This document shows positions 16,690-26,752 of a stretch of 64,000 nt of DNA, piece by piece; position 1 is the first letter of the stretch, and the number at the start of each line of letters is the position of its first letter. The translations under genes were made by a program, and so were the position numbers. This stretch comes from Brachybacterium subflavum. Its GTDB lineage: Bacteria > Actinomycetota > Actinomycetes > Actinomycetales > Dermabacteraceae. A model generated the notes under the pieces. That model searched no databases and was not told where the DNA came from. It was given only the letters and a program-made list of their open reading frames with translations. The stretch is taken from contig NZ_VIGP01000004.1 in the NCBI RefSeq assembly GCF_009299795.1, positions 186,001-250,000 of the forward strand, written 5' to 3'.

Positions 16690-17160
16690 TCAGCGTCCCC
16701 CGCCCGGCCTCCAGAGCACGACGGCCCCGTTGTCGGGGCGGGCGGGGCGCTGGCCGCGGCGCAGGGTGCTCACGCGCCCCGCGCTGTCGGCCGCGAAGAC
16801 ACGACCGGAGCCCTCGCCCCCGCCGCTGCGGGAGCCCGAGGTGCGGCCGCCCATCGCGGCGATCGCCTCTCGCACGGAACCGAGCTGGGACTGCAGCTGC
16901 GTCACCTCGTCCTGCAGCTCGAGGATCCGCTTGATCCCCGCGAGATTGATGCCCTCCTCCTGGGAGAGGCGCTGGACCTCGCGGAGCTGCGCGACGTCGC
17001 GCGCGCTGTAGCGGCGACCGCGGCCGGAGGTGCGCTTCGGAGACACCAGGCCGATCCTGTCGTACTGGCGCAGGGTCTGCGGGTGCATGCCCGCGAGCTC
17101 GGCCGCGACGGAGATGACGAACACGGGCGCCCGCTCGTCGATCTGCTGGAACGGGGGCAT
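16690..17160 (-). CDS. hspR: HspR, MerR-family repressor of the dnaK operon
   Basis: DNA-binding repressor that, with DnaK as co-repressor, shuts off the heat-shock operon. 156 residues with a MerR winged helix: HPQTLRQYDRIGLVSP, GRGRRYSARDVAQLREVQ, then EEGINLAGIKRILEL and a coiled-coil segment. A C-terminal Gly/Arg-rich tail is poorly conserved. The start at 17160 is chosen for the well placed GGAGG 8 nt upstream and the conserved N-terminus; an in-frame ATG at 17205 would add 15 residues. Last gene of the operon, 102 bp after dnaJ. Its operators (HAIR) are found upstream of dnaK at 21161-21245. Confidence 0.95.
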   Translation of the reverse strand: MPPFQQIDERAPVFVISVAAELAGMHPQTLRQYDRIGLVSPKRTSGRGRRYSARDVAQLREVQRLSQEEGINLAGIKRILELQDEVTQLQSQLGSVREAIAAMGGRTSGSRSGGGEGSGRVFAADSAGRVSTLRRGQRPARPDNGAVVLWRPGGGR

Positions 17161-17262
17161 CGCCCTCGCCTCCTCTCGTGCTGCGGTCGAGCTCTGGTCG
17201 TGCACCGGGTCGCGCGGACGGTCTGGGCGCAGTCAGCGTCCGCGCCGGATCCGCTGCGGCCG

Positions 17263-18282
17263 TCAGCGGCGGGCGGCCTCGGCGAGGCCGGCGCGCGGGT
17301 CCTCGCCCCCGAGGGCATCGCGCAGGGCCTCGACGGCCTCGCGCGCCGACTCGTCGAGGTGCTCGGGGACGGCCACCTCGATCTTCACACGCAGGTCGCC
17401 CGTGCGCTTGGACGTGGCGAGCCCCTTGCCCTTGGCGCGCAGGGTGCGGCCCGACGGCGTGCCGGCGGGGACCTTCATCTTCACGCTGCCGCCCTGGAAC
17501 AGGGGGACCTCGATCGTGGTGCCCAGCGCCGCCTCGTCGAAGCGGACGGGAACGGTGATGTGCAGGTCCGCGCCGTCGGCGGACCAGACGGGATCGGTGT
17601 CCACGTCGAGGGTCAGGATCAGGTCGCCGGCCCTGCCGCCGTTCTGACCGGGCTGACCCTTGCCGCGCAGGCGGATCTTCTGCCCGTCGTGCACGCCGGC
17701 GGGGATGCGGGTGGTGACGCTGCGCCCGCCGACCTCGAGCTTCGCCTCGGTGCCAAGCGCCGCGTCGCGGAAGCTGAGCGTGAGGTGGGCGCGCAGGTCC
17801 TCGCCCTGCGCCTGGGTGGCGTAGCCGCCGCGGCCGAATCCCGCGCCGCCGCCGGGCGCACCGCCGAAGCTCGCGCCGCCCCCGCCGCCGCCGAACATGC
17901 GCAGCAGGTCGTCCATGTCGATGTTCTGACCGCCCGAGCTGTAGGCGGTGCGGCCTCCGCCGCCGCCTCCGAACATCGAGCCGAACATGTCCTCGAATCC
18001 GCCGCCGCCTCCGCCGCCGGATCCGGGGGCGAAGCGCGCGCCGCCCGCGCCCATGGCGCGGATCGCGTCGTACTGCTCGCGCTGCTCGTCGTCGCTGAGC
18101 ACGGAGTAGGCCTCGCCGACCTCTTTGAAGCGGTCCTCGGCGGTGGGGTCGTCGGGGTGGCGGTCGGGATGCAGGTCCCGCGCCTTCTTGCGGTATGCCT
18201 TCTTGATCTCCTGCGCGCTCGCGTCCTTCGAGACGCCGAGGACCGCGTAGAAGTCCTTCTCGAGCCAGTCCTGCTGGGACAT
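17263..18282 (-). CDS. dnaJ: DnaJ-type co-chaperone without zinc finger
   Basis: Stimulates DnaK ATPase and delivers substrates. 339 residues: J domain at 9-75 with HPD at 38-40, a long Gly/Phe-rich region (about 80-165, with runs of Gly and FEDMFGSMFG, DDLLRMFG), then two C-terminal substrate-binding beta domains. The four CXXCXGXG repeats of class I DnaJ are absent, so it is the class II (CbpA/DnaJ2-like) form, not a truncation: both C-terminal domains are intact. A strong AAAGGAGG lies about 7 nt before the ATG. It follows grpE by 260 bp containing two hairpins, and is followed by hspR. Confidence 0.95.
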   Translation of the reverse strand: MSQQDWLEKDFYAVLGVSKDASAQEIKKAYRKKARDLHPDRHPDDPTAEDRFKEVGEAYSVLSDDEQREQYDAIRAMGAGGARFAPGSGGGGGGGFEDMFGSMFGGGGGGRTAYSSGGQNIDMDDLLRMFGGGGGGASFGGAPGGGAGFGRGGYATQAQGEDLRAHLTLSFRDAALGTEAKLEVGGRSVTTRIPAGVHDGQKIRLRGKGQPGQNGGRAGDLILTLDVDTDPVWSADGADLHITVPVRFDEAALGTTIEVPLFQGGSVKMKVPAGTPSGRTLRAKGKGLATSKRTGDLRVKIEVAVPEHLDESAREAVEALRDALGGEDPRAGLAEAARR

Positions 18283-18429
18283 TCGTGCGCCTCCTTTCGG
18301 GGAGCGTCGTTCTGAGTATGGGTGAATCCGTGGGCCCGTGCGGCGATCGGCGCCGCCGCGTCCCCGGGGTGCGGCCGTCTGCGGACCGCGGAAGTCAGAA
18401 GTCTGTGGTGCCGATGGTCCCCCATGGCA

Positions 18430-18466
18430 GGCGGGCCGGTGCGGAACTGATCCGCACCGGCCCGCC
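18430..18466. terminator. Perfect 16-bp hairpin between grpE and dnaJ
   Basis: Left arm 18430-18445 pairs perfectly with 18451-18466 around the loop ACTGA. There is no U-tract. Sitting inside the operon, it could be an attenuator or RNA-processing site lowering dnaJ-hspR relative to dnaK-grpE. Confidence 0.65.
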
Positions 18467-18489
18467 GCGCCGACGGGGTCGGCGTGCGA

Positions 18490-18532
18490 TCGGGGCGGCT
18501 CCCGCCGCAGCGGCGGGAGCGCCTCCGATCAT
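18490..18532. terminator. Second GC-rich hairpin downstream of grpE
   Basis: GATCGG at 18491-18496 pairs with CCGATC at 18527-18532, enclosing a nearly perfect stem whose inner arms are GGCTCCCGCCGC and GCGGCGGGAGC with a one-base loop region. It starts 10 nt after the grpE stop, the usual place for a terminator or 3'-end stabiliser. Confidence 0.6.
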
Positions 18533-18542
18533 CGCGTGGGAA

Positions 18543-19219
18543 TCACTGCGGGCCCACGGTGCCCACGCGGGCGGGCCGCAGCACGCGGTCGCCCGCCCGG
18601 TACCCGGGCTGCATGACGAGCTTGATCCGGGTGGTGTCCGCCTCCGCGGACTCCTCGTGCATGAGGGCCTCGTGCAGGCTCGGATCGAACTCGTCGCCCG
18701 CCTCGCCGTACCGCTCGAGGCCCTGCGCGCGCAGGGTGTCCTCGAGCTTGGAGGCGATCGAGTGGAACGGGGTGCCCTCGGCGATGTCACCGTGCTGGCG
18801 ACCCAGCTCGATGTCGTCCAGGACGCTGATCAGGCTGGTCAGGACGCGGGCGGAGGCGGCCTGCGTGTCGGCGGCCGCCGTCGCCTCGATCCGACGCCGG
18901 GAGTTGACGTACTCGGCCTGGGAGCGCTTGAGCTCCTCGGTCAGGTCCGCCACCTGCGACTCGAGCTCCGCGACACGGGCGCTCCCGCCGGAGGTCTCCC
19001 CCGCGGGGTCGCCCTCCTGCTGCGCCTGCTCGTAGAGCGCCGCCGCCTCGGCGTCCAGGGGGTCGCCCCCCTGGTCGTCGGCCGTCGGGCCCGACGGACG
19101 CACGCTGCCGTCCGCCGGGTCCACCCTGCGCTTGTCGGTGAAGGAGAACCCCGCCTCGGCCGCGTCACCCTCGGGACCGCGGGGGTCCTGGGGATCGGGC
19201 GTCTGCTGGTTCTCGGTCA

Positions 19220-19220
<1 letters not shown>
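18543..19220 (-). CDS. grpE: Nucleotide exchange factor GrpE
   Basis: Releases ADP from DnaK. 225 residues: acidic, low-complexity N-terminus (about 1-65), a long coiled coil (RVAELESQVADLTEELKRSQ region), then the GrpE head with LTSLISVLDDIELGRQHGD, LRAQGLERYGEAGDEFDPSL and the C-terminal VMQPGYRAGDRVLRPARV, all typical. The ATG at 19220 overlaps the dnaK stop (TGATG), so the two are translationally coupled; a GTG one codon earlier is less likely. Followed by two hairpins before dnaJ. Confidence 0.96.
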
Positions 19221-21091
<1,871 letters not shown>

Positions 21092-21160
21092 GGGTTCCTG
21101 CCTTTCTGCGACGCACGGTCGCAACGGGTTCGTGCACCGCCGACGATGCCGACGGGAAGC

Positions 21161-21181
21161 GCTGAGTCGTACGCACTCAAG
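21161..21181. promoter_or_regulatory. HAIR element 1 (HspR operator)
   Basis: GCTGAGT-N7-ACTCAAG matches the actinobacterial HAIR consensus CTTGAGT-N7-ACTCAAG in 12 of 14 arm positions. It overlaps the last base of the dnaK -10 and the expected transcription start, ideal for repression. Confidence 0.85.
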
Positions 21182-21208
21182 TAGAGATCCGCTCCGCAGG
21201 GCTGTCAA
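21180..21208 (-). promoter_or_regulatory. dnaK: dnaK operon promoter
   Basis: Consensus-like promoter on the minus strand: -35 TTGACA (21208-21203), 17-bp spacer, -10 TCTACT (21185-21180). It is bracketed by the two HAIR operators, giving housekeeping-sigma transcription under HspR repression. The leader to the ATG is about 82 nt. Confidence 0.8.
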
Positions 21209-21224
21209 ACCCCGCCTCATCAAC

Positions 21225-21245
21225 CTTGAGCACACTAGACTCAAC
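21225..21245. promoter_or_regulatory. HAIR element 2 (HspR operator)
   Basis: CTTGAGC-N7-ACTCAAC matches the HAIR consensus in 12 of 14 arm positions. Centre-to-centre distance to element 1 is 64 bp; it lies just upstream of the dnaK -35 and also near the start of the divergent gene, which may therefore be co-regulated. Confidence 0.85.
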
Positions 21246-21282
21246 TACGGAGGAACTCCGTTCATTCCCCCGGGCCGACTCT

Positions 21283-21841
21283 GTGGTTCGGCTCACGCCG
21301 AGCGGTCTGTCCGCCCGCCTGCTCTCGCGCCTGGGGATGGTCCTCGTGGCGATCATCCTGGGGCGGCGCCGTCGAGCTCGCGGCCGCCGAGGTCATGACC
21401 TCGGGTCAGGCCGTCGGGCCGCTCGAGCTGCTGCCGCTGATCGAGACGATCATCAACGACCTCGTGTTCGGCGGCATCGCCGTGTTCTTCCTGTACTCGG
21501 TGCCCGAGCGGATGGACCGGGCCCGGGTGCTGCGAATCCTGCACCGCCTGCGCTCCCTCGCGCACGTGATCGACATGCACCAGCTCACCAAGGTCCCCGA
21601 GCGCCTCGGGCGCGGCTCGCGCGAGCAGGGCGGCATGGACCTGGACCGCGCGGACCTCACCCGCTATCTCGACTACTGCACGGAGATGCTCTCGCTCATG
21701 GGCAAGAGTGCGGCCCTGTTCGCCGAGGACACCTCCGACGGCGAGGTCCTCGACGCGGTCGAGGGCATCGAGACGCTCACCTCGGACATGGCCCGCAAGG
21801 TGTGGCAGAAGATCGGGATCATCCAACAGCAGGGAGCGTGA
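21283..21841 (+). pseudogene. Two-helix membrane protein gene with probable frameshift near 21360
   Basis: The intact downstream frame (ATG 21395 to TGA 21841) encodes 148 residues: a hydrophobic helix (LIETIINDLVFGGIAVFFLYSV) and a cytoplasmic helical part with LRSLAHVIDMHQLTKVPERL. Immediately upstream, the neighbouring frame (from GTG 21283) encodes LSARLLSRLGMVLVAIILG, a convincing first membrane helix that runs into GGAVELAAAEVMTSG only if one G of the GGGG run at 21360-21363 is removed. So the gene looks disrupted by a +1 insertion, or the base is a sequencing error; a start at 21395 giving a shorter functional protein is the alternative. Function unknown. It is divergent from dnaK and shares HAIR 2. 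Confidence 0.6.
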
Positions 21842-21881
21842 CGCGCGGGCGGCTCCGCGGGCGGCCGTGGACAATGGCCTG

Positions 21882-22274
21882 ATGGACGGCGAGACCCTGC
21901 AGGACATGGCGCGGGCACGGGCCCTGCAGCTGCCGGCCGCGCACATCACCCAGCCCTTCGGGCCCGGGGCGGACGTCGCGAAGGTGCTCGGGAAGATGTT
22001 CCTGCTCCAGGCCGAGGTGCGAGGGACGCCCGCCGTCGTGCTGAAGGCCGATCCCCGCGACTCCGAGGCGCTGCGCTCGATGCACGCGGACATCACGCCC
22101 GGCTACCACATGAACAAGCGGCACTGGATCACCCTGTGGCCGGGCGGGGGCCTGGACGCCGCCTTCGTGCGGGAGCTCGTGACCGACTCCTACCTGCTGG
22201 TCGTCGAGACCCTCCCTCGAGCGCAGCGCCCGGTGGACCCGAGCACGTTCCTCGCCGCCGAGCGCGAGAGCTGA
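21882..22274 (+). CDS. MmcQ/YjbR-family DNA-binding-fold protein
   Basis: 130-residue cytoplasmic protein of the YjbR/CyaY-like fold. Recognised by FGPGADVAKVLGKMFLL (the usual PFGP..KV.GK.F), VVLKADPRDSEALR, ITPGYHMNKRHWITLW and LVTDSYLLVVETL, which cover the whole family consensus. Biochemical role unknown in the family. GACAAT lies 6 nt before the ATG, a weak leaderless-type promoter; a GTG at 21867 would add five residues. It is convergent with fmdA, with a terminator hairpin between. Confidence 0.88.
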   Translation: MDGETLQDMARARALQLPAAHITQPFGPGADVAKVLGKMFLLQAEVRGTPAVVLKADPRDSEALRSMHADITPGYHMNKRHWITLWPGGGLDAAFVRELVTDSYLLVVETLPRAQRPVDPSTFLAAERES

Positions 22275-22283
22275 GCGCGGGGC

Positions 22284-22322
22284 GCCGGTCGCGCCGCCTG
22301 CATGACGCGCGGCGCGACCGGC
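22284..22322. terminator. Bidirectional hairpin between convergent genes
   Basis: Perfect 14-bp stem, GCCGGTCGCGCCGC at 22284-22297 and GCGGCGCGACCGGC at 22309-22322, with an 11-nt loop. It is placed 10 bp after the YjbR-type stop and 40 bp from the fmdA stop. No U-tract on either strand, as is common in high-GC actinobacteria. Confidence 0.75.
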
Positions 22323-22362
22323 ACGGCAGGGATCCGACGGGACGGATCGGCCGACGCTCGCG

Positions 22363-23619
22363 TCAGCCGACGCTCGCGCGGGGTGCGCCGATCCCCGGAT
22401 CGATCTGCGGCACGTCCCCTGCCCCGGGGCGGATGTCGATGTCGAAGATGTCCAGCGGCAGGTAGACGGTCGCGCAGGCGTTGGGGATGTCCACGACGCC
22501 GGAGAAGCGCCCCTCGACCGGCGCGGCGCCGAGCAGCAGGTACGCCTGCTCCTTCGACCAGCCGAAGGTCGAGAGGTAGTCGATCGCGTGCAGGCAGGCC
22601 CGCTGGTAGGCGAGGTGCGAGTCGAGATAGCGCTGCTCGCCGTCCAGGGTCACGGAGGTGCCCGAGAACGACAGCCACCTGCTGTGCTGCGGCGGGGTGT
22701 CGCCCGGCATGAAGATCGCGTTCTCCGCGACGCCGTACTTCTCCATGCCCCCGGGGATCACGTCCACGTGCAGGTCCAGGAAGCCGCCCATCTCGATGCC
22801 GCCGCAGAACGTGATCTCTCCGTCGCCCTGGCTGAAGTGCAGGTCGCCGACCGAGAAGTTCGCCCCGTCCACGAACACCGGGTAGAAGATCCGAGTGCCC
22901 TTGGTGAGGTTCTTGATGTCCTGGTTGCCGCCGTTCTCGCGCGGCGGGGCGGTGCGCGCGCCCTCCCCCGCGACCCTCTCGCGGTCCCCGTCGGGCACCC
23001 CACCCAGGATCGCCCCGTCGGGCTCGGGCGGGAGCGCGAGCGCCGGGACGCGCTGCGGGTCGGTCGCGATCAGCGCCGCCTCGCGCGTGTTCCATCGGCC
23101 CAGCAGCTCGGCCGACGGCGCGGTCCCCATGAGCCCGGGGTGGATCATGCCCGTGAACTCGACCCCGGGGACATGGCGGGAGGTCGCGCGGTCGCCGCGG
23201 AAGTCCCAGACGGCCTTGTAGGCGTCGGGGAACTCATCGGTGAGGAAGCTGCCGCCGTTGCGCTTGGCGAAGATGCCCGTGTACCCCCACCCCTGGCCGG
23301 CGAGGGGCCCCTCGTCCTCCTGCGGGATCGGCCCGACGTCGACGATGTCGACGATCAGCAGGTCCCCCGGCTTCGCCCCCTCGATGCGGAACGGCCCGGA
23401 GAGCGCGTGGACGGTGTTCAGCGGCGCGCTCGCGATGTCCTCGGCGGAGTCGTCGTTGCGGATATAGCCGTCGAACCACTCGCGGCAGTCGACGCGGAAG
23501 GTGTCGCCGGGGCGCACGCTCGCGGCGGGCGGGATGTCCGGGTGCCAGCGGTTGTGGCCGAGGACCTTCTGATCGGTGAAGGGCTTGGTGGAATCCAGCG
23601 GGAAGACGTTCGTGGGCAT
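22363..23619 (-). CDS. fmdA: Formamidase/acetamidase
   Basis: Hydrolyses formamide (or short aliphatic amides) to the acid and ammonia in the cytoplasm. 418 residues spanning the full FmdA family: FPLDSTKPFTDQKVLGHNRWHP at the N-terminus (conserved in formamidases), VRPGDTFRVDCREWFDG, PGDLLIVDIVDVG, EFTGMIHPGLMG, the NGGNQDIKNLTKGTRIFYP core and GDLHFSQGDGEITFCGGIEM with the metal-site residues. GGAAGGAGAGG precedes the ATG. It lies 59 bp downstream of fmdB, presumably on the same transcript. Substrate preference between formamide and acetamide cannot be decided from sequence. Confidence 0.94.
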   Translation of the reverse strand: MPTNVFPLDSTKPFTDQKVLGHNRWHPDIPPAASVRPGDTFRVDCREWFDGYIRNDDSAEDIASAPLNTVHALSGPFRIEGAKPGDLLIVDIVDVGPIPQEDEGPLAGQGWGYTGIFAKRNGGSFLTDEFPDAYKAVWDFRGDRATSRHVPGVEFTGMIHPGLMGTAPSAELLGRWNTREAALIATDPQRVPALALPPEPDGAILGGVPDGDRERVAGEGARTAPPRENGGNQDIKNLTKGTRIFYPVFVDGANFSVGDLHFSQGDGEITFCGGIEMGGFLDLHVDVIPGGMEKYGVAENAIFMPGDTPPQHSRWLSFSGTSVTLDGEQRYLDSHLAYQRACLHAIDYLSTFGWSKEQAYLLLGAAPVEGRFSGVVDIPNACATVYLPLDIFDIDIRPGAGDVPQIDPGIGAPRASVG

Positions 23620-23678
23620 GGCCTCTCCTTCCACAGGGACGGGGCCGCCTCTCGGCCCCGTCGCGAACAGGGCCGGTC

Positions 23679-23972
23679 TCAGGGACGCGGCAGGCGGGCG
23701 TGGCGCGGGTCCCGGGTGACGGGCGTCCCCCGCCGCGGGGCGGCGCCTCCGCCGGGAACGGCATCCACCACGCCCGGGCTGTGCGCACTCGCCTGCGTGC
23801 TCTCGAGAAGCCGGGCGGCGGGCGAGCCGAAGTGCCCCAGCGCCGGCGCGGCGATCAGCCGCGCGGCGGGGGCGCCGCAGTCGGGGCAGTCCTGCGCGCC
23901 GTCGCGACCGCTCATCGGCACGGAGACCTCGAAGCGGTGGGCGCTCGAGCAGCGGAACTCGTAGATCGGCAT
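23679..23972 (-). CDS. fmdB: FmdB-family zinc-ribbon protein with degenerate first knuckle
   Basis: 97 residues, starting MPIYEFRC, typical of the FmdB putative regulator/zinc-ribbon family that accompanies formamidase genes. The usual first knuckle CxxC is C8-SSA-H12 here, so only one of its two cysteines is present; the second knuckle CPDCG (Cys29, Cys32) is intact, which may alter metal binding. The C-terminal about 50 residues are low-complexity Ala/Gly/Pro/Arg. AAGGAG precedes the ATG by about 5 nt. FmdB is proposed to act in expression of fmdA; the mechanism is unknown. Confidence 0.85.
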   Translation of the reverse strand: MPIYEFRCSSAHRFEVSVPMSGRDGAQDCPDCGAPAARLIAAPALGHFGSPAARLLESTQASAHSPGVVDAVPGGGAAPRRGTPVTRDPRHARLPRP

Positions 23973-24006
23973 CCGGGCTCCTTGTCGCGTACGTCACAGG
24001 TCCTCC

Positions 24007-24012
24007 AGCATA
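24007..24012 (-). promoter_or_regulatory. -10 box of the fmdB-fmdA transcript
   Basis: TATGCT on the minus strand, about 35 nt upstream of the fmdB ATG, leaving room for the AAGGAG ribosome-binding site. No clear -35. Confidence 0.4.
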
Positions 24013-24099
24013 GGCCGGACACCGCGCCGCAGGGGCGTGCTCGCGGGAACCCCTCAGCACGGTGCCCGGCGGCTCCCCCGGCAGCTCCCCGGCGCCTGC

Positions 24100-24181
24100 C
24101 GGATTCCACGGGTCCCGTCGGATTCCACGGGGCGCCGTGGTCATCCGCCGGACGCCACCATGCGGTATACACGGTGGGAGC
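24100..24181 (+). promoter_or_regulatory. prp promoter region with tandem CGGATTCCACGGG motifs
   Basis: Two direct copies of CGGATTCCACGGG start at 24100 and 24119, 19 bp apart (about two helical turns). The -10-like TATACA is at 24176-24181, 27 nt before the prpD ATG. Spaced direct repeats upstream of a promoter are the usual layout for an activator; the protein is not encoded nearby. The rest of the 235-bp fmdB-prpD gap holds nothing else I can support. Confidence 0.5.
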
Positions 24182-24207
24182 ACGGTCAACGCCCCCGAGA
24201 GGACCCC

Positions 24208-25725
24208 ATGCACGACATCGACGTCCGCGTCCACCGCTCCGAGGAGAACCTGCCCCGCGAGGAGCAGCTGGCCTGGCGGATGGCGGAGGTCGCCGCGGAC
24301 CCCGTCGGCCTCGAGTCCGCCGTGCAGGAGATGATCCGGAATCGGATCATCGACAACGCCTCCGTCGCGATCGCCTCGCTCTCCCGCGGCCCGATCGTCG
24401 CCGCGCGCGCCCAGGCGCTCAGCCACCCCGTCTCCCGCGGGGGCGCCGGCGCGGTGCTCTTCGGGACGAGCGAGCGCACGTCCCCCGAGTGGGCCGCGTG
24501 GGCCAACGGTGTCGCCGTGCGCGAGCTCGACTTCCACGACACCTTCCTCGCCGCCGAGTACTCCCACCCCGGCGACAACATCCCGCCGATCCTCGCGGTC
24601 GCCGAGCACACCGGTGCCTCCGGCGCGGATCTGCTGCGCGGCATCGCGACCGGCTACGAGCTGCAGGTGGACCTGGTGCGCACGATCTCCCTGCACGCCC
24701 ACAAGATCGACCACGTGGCGCACCTCGGGCCGTCGGCCGCGGCCGGGATCGGGACGCTGCTGGGGCTGGGCACCGAGACGATCTTCCAGGCGATCGGCCA
24801 GGCCCTGCACACCACCACCGCGACCCGCCAGTCCCGCAAGGGCGAGATCTCGACATGGAAGGCGCACGCGCCGGCCTTCGCCGGGAAGATGGCCGTGGAG
24901 GCAGCCGACCGCGCCATGCGCGGGCAGACCTCCCCGGTCCCGATCTACGAGGGCGAGGACGGCGTGATCGCCTGGCTCCTGGACGGGCCCGACGCCCGCT
25001 ACACGGTCTCCCTGCCGGCGGCCGGCGAGCCCAAGCGGGCGATCCTGGACACCTTCACCAAGGAGCACTCGGCCGAGTACCAGGCGCAGGCGTGGATCGA
25101 CCTCGCCCGTCGGCTGCACGAGACCCACCCCGAGGCCGCGGACCCCGAGCAGGTCGACTCGATCCTCATCCGCACCTCCCACCACACGCACTTCGTGATC
25201 GGCTCGGGCGCGAACGATCCCCAGAAGTACGACCCGTCGGCCTCCCGCGAGACCCTCGACCACTCGATCCCGTATATCTTCACCGTCGCCCTCCAGGACG
25301 GGACCTGGCACCACGTGGACTCCTACGCGCCCGAGCGCGCCGCCCGACCGGACACCGTGGCCCTGTGGCGCTCGGTCACCACCGCCGAGGACCCCGAGTG
25401 GACCCGCCGCTACCACTCGCTGGACCTCGCGGAGAAGGCCTTCGGCGGTGCCGTCGAGATCACGATGAAGGACGGCCGCGTCATCCGCGACGAGATCGCC
25501 GTGGCCGACGCCCACCCCCAGGGCGCACGACCCTTCGCCCGCGACCAGTACGTGGCCAAGTTCCGCGCGCTGACCGCGGGCCTGGTCGAGGACGCCGAGG
25601 CCGATCGCTTTCTGCAGGCCGTCGAGGACCTGCCCGACCTCCCGGCAGGGCAGCTCGGGCGGCTCTCGGTCCGGGCGGCCGACGGGGTGCTGGATCCGTG
25701 GTCCGGCCCGTCGGGCCTGTTCTGA
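24208..25725 (+). CDS. prpD: 2-Methylcitrate dehydratase
   Basis: Dehydrates 2-methylcitrate to 2-methyl-cis-aconitate in propionyl-CoA breakdown. 505 residues of the MmgE/PrpD family; characteristic segments are [40 protein letters not shown] (with the catalytic-region His/Asp pair), [21 protein letters not shown] and [17 protein letters not shown]. The ATG at 24208 has GAGAGGA upstream; 57 earlier in-frame codons are non-coding in character. It is 16 bp from prpB and starts a compact prpDBC operon. Confidence 0.94.
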   Translation: MHDIDVRVHRSEENLPREEQLAWRMAEVAADPVGLESAVQEMIRNRIIDNASVAIASLSRGPIVAARAQALSHPVSRGGAGAVLFGTSERTSPEWAAWANGVAVRELDFHDTFLAAEYSHPGDNIPPILAVAEHTGASGADLLRGIATGYELQVDLVRTISLHAHKIDHVAHLGPSAAAGIGTLLGLGTETIFQAIGQALHTTTATRQSRKGEISTWKAHAPAFAGKMAVEAADRAMRGQTSPVPIYEGEDGVIAWLLDGPDARYTVSLPAAGEPKRAILDTFTKEHSAEYQAQAWIDLARRLHETHPEAADPEQVDSILIRTSHHTHFVIGSGANDPQKYDPSASRETLDHSIPYIFTVALQDGTWHHVDSYAPERAARPDTVALWRSVTTAEDPEWTRRYHSLDLAEKAFGGAVEITMKDGRVIRDEIAVADAHPQGARPFARDQYVAKFRALTAGLVEDAEADRFLQAVEDLPDLPAGQLGRLSVRAADGVLDPWSGPSGLF

Positions 25726-25741
25726 GGAGAGGAGACCGCTG

Positions 25742-26752
25742 ATGCTCTATTCGACGAGGACCCCCGCGGCCAAGCGCGAGGACCTGCGCGCCCTGCTGCT
25801 GCCGGGGGCCGCCCAGCCCTTCCCGGGCGCCTTCACCCCGCTCTCCGCGCGGCTCATCCAGGAGCAATCCTTCCCCGGGGTCTACATCTCCGGGGCGGTG
25901 ATCGCCAACGAGCTGGCCCTGCCGGACATCGGGCTGACCACGCTGAGCGAGGTGGCCCAGCGGGGGCGCCAGATCGCGCGCTCCACCGACCTGCCCTGCC
26001 TCATCGACGCGGACACCGGCTTCGGCGAGCCCATGAACGTGGCCCGCACGATCCAGGAGCTCGAGGACGCGGGCCTGGCCGGCTGCCACATCGAGGACCA
26101 GGTCAACCCCAAGCGCTGCGGCCACCTCGATGGCAAGGCCACCGTGGACACCGCGACCGCCGTGCAGCGGATCCGCGCCGCGGTCGACGCCCGGCGCGAC
26201 CCGAACTTCCTGGTGATGGCCCGCACCGACCTGCGCGCCGGGGCGGGGATCGACGCGGCGATCGAGCGCATGCGCGCCCTCGTGGATGCGGGGGCCGACG
26301 CGATCTTCCCCGAGGCCATGGCCGACCTCTCCGAGTTCGAGGCCGTGTGCCGCGCGGTCGACGTGCCCGTGCTCGCGAACATGACCGAGTTCGGGAAGTC
26401 CCCGCTGTTCACGCGGGAGCAGCTGGCGCAGACCGGCGTCGCGCTCGTGATCTACCCCGTGACGCTGCTGCGCACCGCGATGGGCGCGATCGAGCGGGTC
26501 CTGCAGTCCATCCGCGTCGAGGGGTCGCAGGCCTCCCGCGTCGATGACATGCTCACCCGCGCCCGCCTCTACGACCTCGTGGACTACGCGGGCTACGGCA
26601 GCTTCGACGCCGGCATCTTCGACTTCGAGGTCCCGGGCCGGGCCGGGACCGACGGCACGGGCGCCGCGGACAGCGCAGGCACCGCAGACAGCGCTCACAG
26701 AAGCAGCACCAGCGGAACCATGAGCACGGACGAGCAGAGGAGCGAGTCATGA
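25742..26752 (+). CDS. prpB: Methylisocitrate lyase
   Basis: Cleaves 2-methylisocitrate to pyruvate and succinate. 336 residues of the isocitrate-lyase/PEP-mutase family: FPGVYISGAVIANELALPD, the metal-binding DADTGFGEP, the catalytic KRCGH with Cys126, and MARTDLRAGAGIDAAIERM. Conserved family length is about 295-300; the extra about 40 C-terminal residues are Gly/Ala/Thr-rich and unlike the core. GGAGAGGAGA lies upstream of the ATG. The last four bases overlap the prpC start (ATGA). Confidence 0.95.
   Translation: MLYSTRTPAAKREDLRALLLPGAAQPFPGAFTPLSARLIQEQSFPGVYISGAVIANELALPDIGLTTLSEVAQRGRQIARSTDLPCLIDADTGFGEPMNVARTIQELEDAGLAGCHIEDQVNPKRCGHLDGKATVDTATAVQRIRAAVDARRDPNFLVMARTDLRAGAGIDAAIERMRALVDAGADAIFPEAMADLSEFEAVCRAVDVPVLANMTEFGKSPLFTREQLAQTGVALVIYPVTLLRTAMGAIERVLQSIRVEGSQASRVDDMLTRARLYDLVDYAGYGSFDAGIFDFEVPGRAGTDGTGAADSAGTADSAHRSSTSGTMSTDEQRSES

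Noticed and set aside
17263-18282. DnaJ without cysteine repeats considered as truncated
   Set aside because: The J domain, Gly/Phe region and both C-terminal domains are continuous and complete; this is the normal zinc-less class.
21395-21882. Frame 1 continuation of the upstream ORF (21226-21882) as an independent protein
   Set aside because: After 21360 this frame becomes Arg/Ala/His-rich shadow sequence, whereas frame 2 carries a sensible membrane protein; the best reading is one frameshifted gene.
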